From the NCBI GenBank assembly GCA_964583765.1, contig CAZOWW010000199.1, positions 1 to 7,221 on the forward strand: a stretch of DNA of 7,221 nucleotides. Reading direction: 5' to 3'. The notes beneath the pieces were generated by a model, which ran no database searches, was not told the origin of the DNA, and was given only the letters and a program-made list of their open reading frames with translations. Both the position numbers and the translations under genes were made by a program. The DNA comes from CAZOWW01 sp964583765. Lineage in GTDB: Bacteria > Actinomycetota > Actinomycetes > Actinomycetales > Kineosporiaceae. Position 1 is the stretch's first letter; each line of letters opens with the position of its first letter. Below, one piece after another: positions 1 through 5,856 of the stretch.

Positions 1-32
1 CCGACATCCTCGACTGGATCACCAGCCGCTGA
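1..32 (+). CDS. C-terminal end of an unidentified protein (partial)
   Basis: The frame beginning at base 3 reads DILDWITSR and stops at TGA 30-32. The residues resemble an ordinary hydrophilic/amphipathic C-terminus and all nine sense codons end in C or G, which fits the codon use of the other genes here. The other two plus frames give less protein-like peptides. Nothing about function can be said from nine residues. The gene enters from outside the window and runs in the same direction as the MFS gene, with about 190 bases between them. Confidence 0.4.
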   Translation, partial: DILDWITSR

Positions 33-47
33 CCAGTTCCGAAACAG

Positions 48-95
48 GCCCTAGAGGGCTAGGTCCGGCGGAGCCCCAGGCATCCGCACCGCCGG
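48..95 (+). terminator. possible terminator hairpins after the upstream gene
   Basis: Two inverted repeats follow the stop codon at 30-32. A compact one pairs GCCC (48-51) with GGGC (56-59). A looser one pairs CCGGCGG (65-71) with CCGCCGG (89-95) across 17 bases. Neither is followed by a T-run, which is usual for GC-rich actinobacterial terminators. The position between two co-directional genes fits termination, but the structures are weak. Confidence 0.3.
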
Positions 96-208
96 CACAA
101 CGCGGCCAGCAGGACATGACTCCGCGCATCCGTGCGGGCCAGTCCGGACACCGACACTGATCCGAGGACCTGGGCATCACTCACAGGGTTGGCTTGGCCC
201 GAGCCCGC

Positions 209-222
209 TACCGTCGCAGCCA
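209..222 (+). promoter_or_regulatory. possible -10 element for a leaderless MFS transcript
   Basis: TACCGT (209-214) matches the actinobacterial TANNNT -10 pattern and ends seven bases before the ATG at 222, so transcription could begin at the start codon. No Shine-Dalgarno-like purine run lies in the 15 bases before the ATG, which also favours a leaderless mRNA. The only -35-like sequence (TTGGCT, 189-194) is 14 bases away, which is short, so the call is tentative. Confidence 0.25.
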
Positions 223-1616
223 TGTCGAACCAGGACCCGGACCTCAACCCGGGCGCCCAGGAGCCCCTCGCGGCGCGGGCCGGGGCATCCGGGAGGCAAC
301 CCTCGCCCGGCCCCGCGACCAGCCTGGGCAGGGACTTCTGGCTGTACCTCGGCGGCCAGTCCGTCTCGCAGCTCGGCAGTTCGTTCACCGCATTCGCGCT
401 GCCGTTGCTGGTCTACACGCTGACCGGGTCAGCGGTCGATCTGGCACTCACCATCAGCGCGGTGTTCGTCCCCTACCTGCTGTTCGGTCTGCTGCTGGGC
501 GCGGTTGCCGACCGGGTCGACCGGCGCCGCGCGTTGATCACCGTCGATCTGGCCAGGGCACTGGTGGTGCTGGCCCTGCCCGCGTTCTCGTTGCTGGGCC
601 AGTTGCGGGTGGGCGAGATTTACGCGGTGGCCTTCATCCAGTCGACGCTGGGCATCTTGTTCGAATCCGCCGAGTTCGCAGTGGTGCCGAAACTGGTCAG
701 CTCGGCAGATCTGGTCACCGCGAACGGCCGGCTCATGGCCACCACCCAGCTCGGTCAGGTGGCCGGGCCGGTGCTGGCCGGGGCCCTGGTGACCTGGCTG
801 GCACCGGTCGACCTGCTGGTCGGGGACGCCGCCACCTTCGGTCTGTCAGCGCTGAGCATCCTCGCCGTACGCCGGCCGCTCGGCGGCGGCCGGGCCGCGC
901 TGCCCGAACCGGAAGGTGCGATCGGCCCGGGCCGGCCCGGGCCGATCACCACCCTGCTTCGGGACGTCCGGGAGGGGCTGGCCTATGTCTGGCGCCATCC
1001 CGTTCTGCGCACGATCTCCGTCATGATGGCCTTGATCAACTTCGTGGGTAGTACGGCGACGACCCAGCTCGTGCTGTACGGCAAGACCGTGCTGCACCTG
1101 TCGAACACCCGGATCGGCTGGCTGTTCGCGGCCGGCTCAGCAGGGATCGTGCTGATCAGCCTGTCCGCCGGACGACTCCGGCGCCGGCTCCCGTTCCCCG
1201 CCGTGACTATCGGCGCCCTGATCGCCTCCGGGCTGATGCTGGTTGCCTTCACGCTCACCCGCAACTTCCCGGTGGCCCTGATCACCTGGGCCGGCGCGGA
1301 GGGGTTCGGGTTGCTGCTGAACGTCAATACCGGCAGTCTTCGCCAGGCGATCGTGCCGAGCGAGCTTCTCGGCCGGGTGATGAGCATCGCCGCCGTCCTG
1401 GCCTGGTCAGCCATCCCGCTCGGCGCCCTCACCGGCGCCGCGGTGATCAACGCGACGGGCAGCCCGAGGCTCGTGTACGCCGGGATCGGTCTGCTCACCG
1501 CACTGATCGCGTTCGGGTTCGCGTTCACCCCGATCCGGCACGGGGACCGCTACCTCGCGACAGCGCGCGCCAATCGTGCCAAGGCCCCCACCCGGACAGA
1601 GGAGGCCGGGCCTTGA
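222..1616 (+). CDS. MFS permease, drug/siderophore-efflux type (MFS_3/EntS-like)
   Basis: This 464-residue protein is a major facilitator superfamily transporter, probably a proton-driven exporter in the cytoplasmic membrane. The first 35 or so residues are hydrophilic and cytoplasmic. About twelve hydrophobic segments follow, with a break near residues 215-250 (Pro/Gly-rich cytoplasmic loop). Signature motif A is seen as GAVADRVDRRR (about 93-103) after the second helix. NGRLMATTQLGQVAGP (about 168-183), EGLAYVWRHPVLR (about 251-263) and PSELLGRVMS (about 379-388) are characteristic of the EntS-like/MFS_3 branch. The frame is open upstream to a GTG at 132, but those 30 residues look non-coding and the ATG at 222 has a well-placed -10-like element, so 222 was preferred. 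It is transcribed alone, convergent with the next gene. The family is clear. The substrate is unknown; macrolides, other drugs and siderophores are all possible for this branch. Confidence 0.93.
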   Translation: MSNQDPDLNPGAQEPLAARAGASGRQPSPGPATSLGRDFWLYLGGQSVSQLGSSFTAFALPLLVYTLTGSAVDLALTISAVFVPYLLFGLLLGAVADRVDRRRALITVDLARALVVLALPAFSLLGQLRVGEIYAVAFIQSTLGILFESAEFAVVPKLVSSADLVTANGRLMATTQLGQVAGPVLAGALVTWLAPVDLLVGDAATFGLSALSILAVRRPLGGGRAALPEPEGAIGPGRPGPITTLLRDVREGLAYVWRHPVLRTISVMMALINFVGSTATTQLVLYGKTVLHLSNTRIGWLFAAGSAGIVLISLSAGRLRRRLPFPAVTIGALIASGLMLVAFTLTRNFPVALITWAGAEGFGLLLNVNTGSLRQAIVPSELLGRVMSIAAVLAWSAIPLGALTGAAVINATGSPRLVYAGIGLLTALIAFGFAFTPIRHGDRYLATARANRAKAPTRTEEAGP

Positions 1617-1640
1617 CCCCGGATCTGGGAGTGTCCGGGG
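1617..1640. terminator. bidirectional terminator between convergent genes
   Basis: CCCCGGA (1617-1623) and TCCGGGG (1634-1640) form a perfect 7-bp stem with a 10-base loop directly after the MFS stop codon and 26 bases past the end of the oppositely oriented small membrane protein gene. The location between convergent genes and the strong GC stem support a shared terminator. There is no T-run on either side. Confidence 0.6.
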
Positions 1641-1665
1641 ATGTTCGGCGGAGGTTCGTTCCCGG

Positions 1666-1881
1666 TCAGCGATGATCCGGGGCCTTCGGTGGTGGCGTGT
1701 ACCCGGCGTCAACGCCACGCCACACGGCGAGTGCGACCAGGGGAACCAGCAGGGCTGCCACAGCCGCCAGTACCCTCGCCCGGTGGTCCTGCTCGCTCGC
1801 CGAGTGATCAGCCAGCATGTAGAGGACCGCCCCGACCGCGACCAGCGCCCACGGCAGAACAGCTCGCAGACGATCTCTCAC
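1666..1881 (-). CDS. small two-helix membrane protein of unknown function
   Basis: I do not recognise this 71-residue protein. It has a basic start (MRDRLR), a first hydrophobic helix (about residues 7-24, ending LYMLAD), a short charged loop (SASEQDHRAR), a second helix (about 37-55) and a proline-rich hydrophilic tail ending KAPDHR. This suggests a hairpin membrane protein with both ends probably on the same side. The GTG start at 1881 was chosen because AAGGA (reverse strand of 1891-1895) lies nine bases upstream and the resulting protein begins just before the first helix. The frame stays open further upstream, including an ATG at 1923, but that extension has no ribosome site and looks non-coding. 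The gene converges on the MFS gene. Confidence 0.6.
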   Translation of the reverse strand: MRDRLRAVLPWALVAVGAVLYMLADHSASEQDHRARVLAAVAALLVPLVALAVWRGVDAGYTPPPKAPDHR

Positions 1882-2073
1882 GACGAATGATCCTTGCAGG
1901 TCACAACCGCCCAAAAGGGCCATTGAGTCTGAAGTGGTGAGGCCAGCCGAGCCGTCGGGCGGCTGAGGCTCTGGCGGTACTTGGTCGCCGTCGCGGACGA
2001 TCAGGCCCTCGCATCGCGCCGACGTGCGCTCCAGGCCAACACAGGCACAGGCGTTGCGGGACGCCCCCACCGG

Positions 2074-2215
2074 GTACCGCAGGAAATGCGTAACCCTCAG
2101 GGTGTCCCGTGCTCCCTGCGCCAACGACGTCCGTGCTGGTCAACGACCCGGCCGAGCGGGGGCCGGCGACCGGGGGACGCCAGTGCCGCAGGGCATGGGC
2201 CATTCCCTGCGGTAC
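2074..2215. repeat. 15-bp inverted repeat flanking 112 bases
   Basis: GTACCGCAGGAAATG (2074-2088) recurs inverted at 2201-2215, whose reverse complement is GTACCGCAGGGAATG, one mismatch in 15. A related partial copy, CCGCAGGGCATG (2186-2197), is the left arm of the hairpin listed separately. The copies do not lie in a convincing gene. They could be operator sites or remnants of an element's ends. Confidence 0.5.
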
Positions 2216-2222
2216 AGGTCCC
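2174..2222. repeat. long imperfect hairpin (cruciform-capable)
   Basis: CCGCAGGG (2186-2193) pairs perfectly with CCCTGCGG (2205-2212). Pairing extends outward through GTG (2183-2185) with TAC (2213-2215), counting one G-T pair. After a small internal loop it resumes with GGGAC (2174-2178) and GTCCC (2218-2222). The 11-base loop itself contains ATGG/CCAT. This gives about 16 paired positions over 49 bases. It could act as a terminator or a structured leader for the minus-strand gene starting at 1881, about 318 bases from the hairpin centre. Confidence 0.55.
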
Positions 2223-2344
2223 TCTCCTACAGCCAGCAACGCCCCAACCCAGAACAGGTCTCGGGTCGCACCACCCCAGAATCCGGCCCACAGTCCGAAC
2301 ATGGTCCCGACCATGTCCAAACCGGAGCCCAGGGGTGGCAGAAC

Positions 2345-2361
2345 GTCGGCACGACCCCGAC
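2345..2361 (-). terminator. weak hairpin after the 2373-2654 gene
   Basis: GTCGG (2345-2349) and CCGAC (2357-2361) form a 5-bp stem with a 7-base loop, starting 12 bases past the stop codon of the minus-strand small membrane protein. No T-run follows. Position is the main support. Confidence 0.2.
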
Positions 2362-2372
2362 AGCAGCCGACC

Positions 2373-2654
2373 TCAGTCCGACCGCGCGCCTGGAGCCGAC
2401 GACGATTCCCGCGCCTTTCGGAGAAATCGTCTACGCAGGAGCCACATCTGGATGTATTCCCGTACCCATACGCCGAACAGGATCAAGAGAACGAACAGCT
2501 GAGCGACGCCGATATCGATCAAGAAGATACACAGGAAGTCCCCGCGGTGGTCGACGGCGACGAGTCCGCCTCGGCCACTGCAAAGCAGGAAGGCCCCCAA
2601 GGCGATGTTCCCCAGCGCGACCACAACGAACAGAGCGACGAGCAGCACGCGCAT
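2373..2654 (-). CDS. small two-helix membrane protein of unknown function
   Basis: This 93-residue protein is not recognised. It starts MRVLLVALFVVVALGN and forms a first helix at about residues 4-25. A short loop with GRGG and VDHRGDF follows, then a second helix at about 40-63 (LCIFLIDIGVAQLFVLLILF). After the helix comes WVREYIQMWLLRRRFLRK, a strongly basic amphipathic segment expected to lie on the cytoplasmic face, then a short polar tail. The ATG at 2654 was chosen because GAGGTG (reverse strand of 2663-2668) sits eight bases upstream. The frame is open to 2972, but the upstream part is rich in Cys, Arg and Pro and looks non-coding. Repeat copy A lies about 294 bases upstream. The same spacing precedes the STAS operon, suggesting shared regulation. 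Confidence 0.65.
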   Translation of the reverse strand: MRVLLVALFVVVALGNIALGAFLLCSGRGGLVAVDHRGDFLCIFLIDIGVAQLFVLLILFGVWVREYIQMWLLRRRFLRKARESSSAPGARSD

Positions 2655-2668
2655 CGTGCGAGCACCTC

Positions 2669-2684
2669 GTGTCGACACCGCGGT
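2669..2684. promoter_or_regulatory. overlapping perfect palindromes next to the ribosome site
   Basis: GTGTCGACAC (2669-2678) is a perfect 10-bp palindrome immediately upstream of the GAGGTG ribosome site of the 2654 gene, and ACCGCGGT (2677-2684) is a second palindrome overlapping it by two bases. The placement would suit an operator or a translation-blocking structure, but short palindromes are common in GC-rich DNA. Confidence 0.25.
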
Positions 2685-2870
2685 CACCCCCTCGTGACAT
2701 ACGACGAAGCAAGCGCCGCGGCGGTTGCACAGATCCTCCGGGAGATCCGCGCCGGCTCGACGCCCCCAGGAGATCGACAAGTGTTCTCCTTGCGCAGCGG
2801 GCACACCGCCACGATCGACTCCACGATGCAGGTGCTGGCTTCCGCCGCGAGGCCGTCCCTTGGGCCGAGG

Positions 2871-2970
2871 ACGTGACACAGTCGCGGGCATGAGTCCCGA
2901 TACATGATCACGAGGTGGCGACCTGCAGCGGCATTCGGCCACCTCGGGTGTCTCGTAGACGAACGTCCAC
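2871..2970. repeat. composite repeat, copy A
   Basis: This block shares an ordered set of motifs with copy B at 6862-6949. From left to right they are ACGTGACA (2871-2878), GAGTCC (2892-2897), CGAGG-N4-GACCTGCAG (2911-2928) and a 23-bp block (2948-2970) that begins GTGTCTCGT and ends GACGAACGTCCAC. The 23-bp block differs from copy B at one position (A at 2957, G in B). Spacings match exactly (13 bases between the first two motifs) or within one base (19 versus 18 before the 23-bp block). The exception is an 11-base difference between GAGTCC and CGAGG. Indels of 1 and 11 argue against protein-coding conservation. Confidence 0.75.
2911..2946. repeat. 9-bp stem-loop around the GACCTGCAG motif
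   Basis: CGAGGTGGC (2911-2919) and GCCACCTCG (2938-2946) pair perfectly, presenting the repeat motif GACCTGCAG within the 18-base loop. Copy B lacks this stem, so the hairpin is specific to copy A. It adjoins the larger dyad at 2945-2980. Confidence 0.55.
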
Positions 2971-2980
2971 AAGACACCCG
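2945..2980. repeat. 36-bp imperfect dyad
   Basis: The outer arms CGGGTGTCT (2945-2953) and AGACACCCG (2972-2980) are perfectly complementary. Inside, GACG (2958-2961) pairs with CGTC (2964-2967) around a central AA, and GT (2955-2956) pairs with AC (2969-2970). In total 15 of 17 positions per arm match. In copy B the centre is a perfect 8-bp dyad (CGTGGACG, AA, CGTCCACG at 6933-6950) but the outer arms are lost. It is a plausible binding site for a dimeric regulator or an RNA hairpin. Confidence 0.65.
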
Positions 2981-3174
2981 GCGCCGGCAGCAGTGACGGC
3001 CCTCAGCCACTCGCACCGTCGCTGCGGCAGTCCCACCCCCATCAGTGATCGGGTCGCAGTGCCGCCGGACGCCGGACGAAGGCCCCGGTCCTCAGTTCAA
3101 GGTCGAGCGTGATGAGCCGATAGCGATCCTGGGAACGATCGGGCGCCGAAACGGCGTGCGGGCCCCGATGAAGC

Positions 3175-3180
3175 AGGAGG
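3175..3180 (+). promoter_or_regulatory. strong ribosome binding site for the SpoIIAA-like gene
   Basis: AGGAGG lies five bases before the ATG at 3186 and fixes that start over the in-frame ATG at 3168, which overlaps the purine run itself. It is the strongest ribosome site in the window. Confidence 0.85.
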
Positions 3181-3185
3181 ATGTC

Positions 3186-3548
3186 ATGGCGTCTGTCACG
3201 TGGACGACTCACCAGGGTCAGAAGATTCTCTACGCTGACTATCGAACCCAGAATGAGGCGGAGCAGCTCGCAGTCCTGGAGGAGGTCGGCAGGCTCGTAC
3301 AGGGCGCTGCCCCCGGGGTGCGCAACTTGTCCGACTTCCGCGGGGTCGGCGTGGGTACGGCTTTCATGAAGCGCGTCAAGGAAATCAATCTCGCCGTGTT
3401 CGAGCCGCGGCAGATGCGACTTGCCGTACTGGGCGTCGACGGGCTCAAGGGGATGCTGTTGAAGGGGTTCAACAGGGTATCGAGGTCAGGTTCGGCGGCT
3501 GTGCCGTGTTCCAGTGAGGAAGAGGCGTACAAGTACCTGCTGAGTTGA
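3186..3548 (+). CDS. SpoIIAA-like (STAS/SEC14 fold) small protein
   Basis: This 120-residue soluble protein has the pattern of the SpoIIAA-like family. It has an N-terminal strand pair (VTWTTHQGQKILYADYR), an amphipathic helix rich in Glu (about 23-40, NEAEQLAVLEEVGRLV), a strand-turn with NLSDFRGVGVG (about 47-57), a basic helix, a hydrophobic strand MRLAVLGVDGLKGMLLKGFNRVS (about 77-99) and a terminal SSEEEAYKYLLS helix. Length matches the family. Members lack the phospho-serine switch of true SpoIIAA and their role is mostly unknown. Proposed roles include lipid or ligand binding and stress response. The start is fixed by AGGAGG at 3175-3180. It is transcribed alone, divergently from the 2654 gene, with copy A of the repeat between them. 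Family assignment is by eye from the strand/helix pattern and the conserved C-terminal EEA..YL. Confidence 0.75.
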   Translation: MASVTWTTHQGQKILYADYRTQNEAEQLAVLEEVGRLVQGAAPGVRNLSDFRGVGVGTAFMKRVKEINLAVFEPRQMRLAVLGVDGLKGMLLKGFNRVSRSGSAAVPCSSEEEAYKYLLS

Positions 3549-4109
3549 AGTCCTTGGCTCCGACCAGATGAGTCAGCGAGGACGACCCCCGTCCGGGGCA
3601 CCGCAGAACCTTCCGACGATCTTCGGCATGGTACCCACGGGCGAGGTCAACCGGCCGTAAGAGACCCGAGACCGCAGGTGCATGTGAAACTCGGCCTGCA
3701 CTGCCCGGCCAGCGCGTGAGTCTGGGTGAGAACCGAGTCCACCCATGCACTCGTTCGTTCCATCACCGGAAACCGTCCACCGCTTCGCTGCCCGGCCGGT
3801 ACCGCGGGGAATGGGCGATTCGCCGTGACATCCAGGAGAGCAAACCGGCCCGGCTCAACTCCCCGCCCGATCCGTCGGAGACCACCGCCAAGGCCAGATT
3901 GGTCCCCCGCCCTCGGTCACGGGGACCGACCTGCCCGCCCCGGCCGGCGCCGACTCCGTGCATGGCACCGGCCGGGATCTTCCACGACGCACCCCAGGAG
4001 TCGATTCTCGAAGTCCTGTGCAGAGACCTCGCGCAAGACTGGGTGCAGGCGCTCCAGTGCCCGCACCTGCGCAGGGAGAGACCGCTCTCTTGCGGGGAGC
4101 CCATGGGCC
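3549..4109. other. 561-base region without a supportable gene
   Basis: The stretch lies between the 3' ends of the SpoIIAA-like gene (+) and the LCP gene (-), so it needs no promoters. Open frames on both strands exist but are Arg/Pro/Ser-rich and have no ribosome site. Small stem-loops are visible: CCCC-GTCC-GGGG (3587-3598) soon after the 3548 stop, TGGGTG/CACCCA (3723-3728, 3740-3745), and the hairpins described after the LCP gene. For a purely convergent spacer it is unusually long, so a degraded gene may be present, but I recognise none. Confidence 0.45.
4076..4108 (-). terminator. possible operon terminator after the LCP gene
   Basis: Reading on the minus strand past the stop codon (4110-4112), there is a perfect 10-bp palindrome GCCCATGGGC (4099-4108). 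About 20 bases past the stop there is a hairpin in which GAGAG (4076-4080) pairs with CTCTC (4085-4089) across four bases. No T-run follows. The position at the end of the operon is the main support. Confidence 0.3.
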
Positions 4110-5831
4110 TCAGGGCGCCGAATCGGGCACGTTCGGGCTCAACGCGTAGGCACGCGTGGGAGTCATCGAACTCCCATTCAAGACGACCGTCGCATAGGCG
4201 CTCACCGTCGTGCAGGTGCCGGACTTGTTCGCGGTGAGTGCGTTCGCAGCCTGAGCCTGTGTGGCGGACAGCACCCCCGCGCCCGTGGTCCCACCGGCGT
4301 AGGTGGAACCGGAGGGCCAGTCCTGCCCGATCGTCAGAGTCATCACAGATGCCTGCCCCTGGACGAGCGCCGAGGCCGGGAGCCGCAGTGCCGAGGCCAC
4401 TTCCTGCGCGGCGCTGCGCTGACCGGGCCCGTAGCGCAGGGTGGTCGTAGCTGTGGTGGACGCCGAGGTGGTCGTGCTCGCGCGAGTGAAGCCGCCGGCG
4501 ATCAAGACGTTCACCACCGCGCTCACGCGTCCGGTTCGTTCCGAGCCATTGGCCACGTGCAGCCGGATAGCGGACGGCGCCGGCCCGCCGATCGCATGGT
4601 TCGGGGAGGTCGTGGTGCTGGTGGAGGAATGCCTTGATGCGCTGGGCGCCGTGAGCGAGTGGTCCTCGGCAATGGCCAAGAACAGGGCCTTGGCACCCAC
4701 CGCAGGTATCACGCGAGCCGAATTGCGGGGATCAGGGCCGTTCGGCATGGTCAGGAACGTGATTCGCTTGGTGGGGACCTTGTTCAGGTCCTTGGCCAGA
4801 CCCAGCAGCGCCGGGATGCTCCCGAGATGGGGGTCCACGGTGAGGGCCTTGGTCGCCGCGTCGGCCAGGTCGTACAGGCGCAGGGGGTCGGTGAGGGTGC
4901 CGGTTGCCTTGAGGGTGCGGATGAGCGAGGACAGGAACTGGTGCTGCGCGAAGGCCCGGCCCAGGTCACTGCCGTCACCGAAAGCATGCCGAGACCGCAG
5001 AAACGCCAGCGCCCCGGCGCCCTTGAGAGTATGGGTGCCTGCGGAGAGCTTGAGCTTGGAGTAGGTGTCGTACACGTTCATGGTGAGGCAGACCGGCACC
5101 CCACCCACGGCGTCCGACATCGTCACGACGCCGGCGAAGTCGACCATGACGAAGTGGTCGATCGTGATCCCGGTGAGCTTGTCCACCGCGGCCACCGTGC
5201 ACCCCGGGCCGTAGGCGAGACTCGAATTGATCTGCCCGAAGTGGGCGCTACTGACCGCGTCGGTCTTGGGATCCTTGCAGCCGGGCAGATTGGTCATGGT
5301 GTCCCGGGGGATGCTCAGCACGGTCGCGTTGGTCCGGTCCGCCGACAGGTGGACGAGCATCTCGACATCGGCGTGCGCCCCCGGACCGCAGTCCCCACCC
5401 AGGTGACAATCCCTCGCGTTGTTCCGGGCATCCGAACCGATCGCCAGGATGTTCAGGGGCGAGTGGCCGTACATGTCGAGTGTCTCGGTGCCCGCCCCAC
5501 TGGCGACCGCGTCGATCGACACCCCACCGTTGACGGTGCCGTTGCCATCGCGCAGGCCACTGTAGAGCGGACTGGTCTGGATGTTGCCGTTCAGATGCAG
5601 GTAGATCAGCGTCGCCGAGCCGACCAGCACCACGGGCAGCGCGACCGCGGTCCCCAGGAACACCCGGCGCACACGGACACGACGCCGGCCCCGGTCACCT
5701 CGGAGCGGCCACCCCTGCGACCCTGCGTCCGCCGACACCACCCCAGGCCCATGCCCGTCCCGGGAACCCCCGCCGCCTCCCGCTCCCGAGACACTCGGCA
5801 CGACCGCCCCCGAATCCCGGCCTGAACCCAC
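4110..5831 (-). CDS. LCP-family cell-wall glycopolymer ligase (LytR-CpsA-Psr) with LytR_C domain
   Basis: This 573-residue membrane-anchored enzyme is predicted to transfer lipid-linked glycopolymers onto peptidoglycan outside the membrane. Using the GTG at 5831, a Gly/Ser/Arg-rich cytoplasmic tail (1-55) precedes one helix (about 57-78, VFLGTAVALPVVLVGSATLIYL). The LCP domain follows (about 125-330), with LNILAIGSDARN (126-137), TVLSIPRDTM (170-179), GQINSSLAYG (199-208), DFAGVVTMSDAVGGVPV (231-247), ALAFLRSRHA (274-283; the Arg pair binds pyrophosphate in this family) and DLGRAFAQHQFL. A Ser/Thr-rich linker leads to a LytR_C domain (about 421-508, starting IRLHVANGSERTGRVS). GTG 5831 was chosen for GGGGGTGA five bases upstream of it. 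The frame stays open to ATG 6008, but that part is Trp/Cys-rich and out of character. The gene is last in the STAS operon. Alternative starts are GTG 5837, GTG 5843 and ATG 6008. Confidence 0.88.
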   Translation of the reverse strand: MGSGRDSGAVVPSVSGAGGGGGSRDGHGPGVVSADAGSQGWPLRGDRGRRRVRVRRVFLGTAVALPVVLVGSATLIYLHLNGNIQTSPLYSGLRDGNGTVNGGVSIDAVASGAGTETLDMYGHSPLNILAIGSDARNNARDCHLGGDCGPGAHADVEMLVHLSADRTNATVLSIPRDTMTNLPGCKDPKTDAVSSAHFGQINSSLAYGPGCTVAAVDKLTGITIDHFVMVDFAGVVTMSDAVGGVPVCLTMNVYDTYSKLKLSAGTHTLKGAGALAFLRSRHAFGDGSDLGRAFAQHQFLSSLIRTLKATGTLTDPLRLYDLADAATKALTVDPHLGSIPALLGLAKDLNKVPTKRITFLTMPNGPDPRNSARVIPAVGAKALFLAIAEDHSLTAPSASRHSSTSTTTSPNHAIGGPAPSAIRLHVANGSERTGRVSAVVNVLIAGGFTRASTTTSASTTATTTLRYGPGQRSAAQEVASALRLPASALVQGQASVMTLTIGQDWPSGSTYAGGTTGAGVLSATQAQAANALTANKSGTCTTVSAYATVVLNGSSMTPTRAYALSPNVPDSAP

Positions 5832-5856
5832 GCTCACCCCCACGTCGTCCGCGCGA

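Larger units (their letters stand above)
1882..2372. other. 491-base region without a convincing gene
   Basis: Long open frames exist on both strands but none combines a ribosome site, strong third-position GC and protein-like composition. The best candidate is a minus-strand frame from 2314 or 2320 that begins with a hydrophobic stretch (FGLWAGFWGGATRDLFWVGALLAVG) and then degenerates. Its codon third positions are visibly less GC-biased than those of the real genes. The region carries a large hairpin (2174-2222), an inverted repeat (2074-2088 with 2201-2215) and a small GCCC-AAAA-GGGC hairpin (1909-1920) just upstream of the 1881 start. It probably includes the leader and promoter of the 1881 gene. 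Confidence 0.5.
2655..3185. other. intergenic region between divergent genes, carrying repeat copy A
   Basis: This 531-base stretch separates the minus-strand 2654 gene from the plus-strand 3186 gene and should hold both promoters. It contains repeat copy A (2871-2970), a 9-bp stem-loop (2911-2946), a 36-bp imperfect dyad (2945-2980) and a small inverted repeat AGGAGA/TCTCCT (2768-2773, 2785-2790). A 60-codon plus-strand frame (GTG 2694 to TGA 2876) reads fairly like a protein but has no ribosome site. I did not identify convincing -35/-10 pairs for either gene. Confidence 0.55.

Noticed and set aside
132..221. GTG 132 start for the MFS gene, adding 30 residues
   Set aside because: The added residues are unlike the family's N-terminus, there is no ribosome site, and the ATG at 222 has a well-placed -10-like element.
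194..1051. 285-codon plus-strand frame overlapping the MFS gene
   Set aside because: Arg/Gly/Ala-rich out-of-frame reading of the MFS gene; no domain pattern.
1901..2320. 139-codon minus-strand frame with a hydrophobic start
   Set aside because: Hydrophobic only for the first 35 residues, mixed third-position GC, no clear ribosome site, and it runs across the large hairpin. It cannot be fully excluded as a decayed membrane protein.
2109..2876. 255-codon plus-strand frame
   Set aside because: Mostly antisense to the better-supported 2373-2654 membrane protein gene; only its last 60 codons look at all coding and are listed as a finding.
2655..2972. N-terminal extension of the 2654 gene to 2972
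   Set aside because: The extension is Cys/Arg/Pro-rich, while ATG 2654 has GAGGTG eight bases upstream and begins directly with a membrane helix.
2684..3016. Minus-strand frame sharing GRSSTRH and LCHVL with a frame at 6684-7004
   Set aside because: The similarity is confined to the DNA repeat; indels of 1 and 11 bases happen to add to a multiple of three, and no similarity continues beyond the repeat.
3763..4104. 113-codon minus-strand frame after the LCP gene
   Set aside because: No ribosome site, composition unlike a real protein, and a start codon lying inside a palindrome.
3726..4637. 303-codon plus-strand frame entering the LCP gene
   Set aside because: Arg/Pro/Gly-rich, antisense to LytR_C-coding sequence in its second half, no ribosome site.
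4659..5825. 388-codon plus-strand frame opposite the LCP gene
   Set aside because: Antisense shadow of a well-supported LCP domain; His/Arg/Val-rich with no family pattern.
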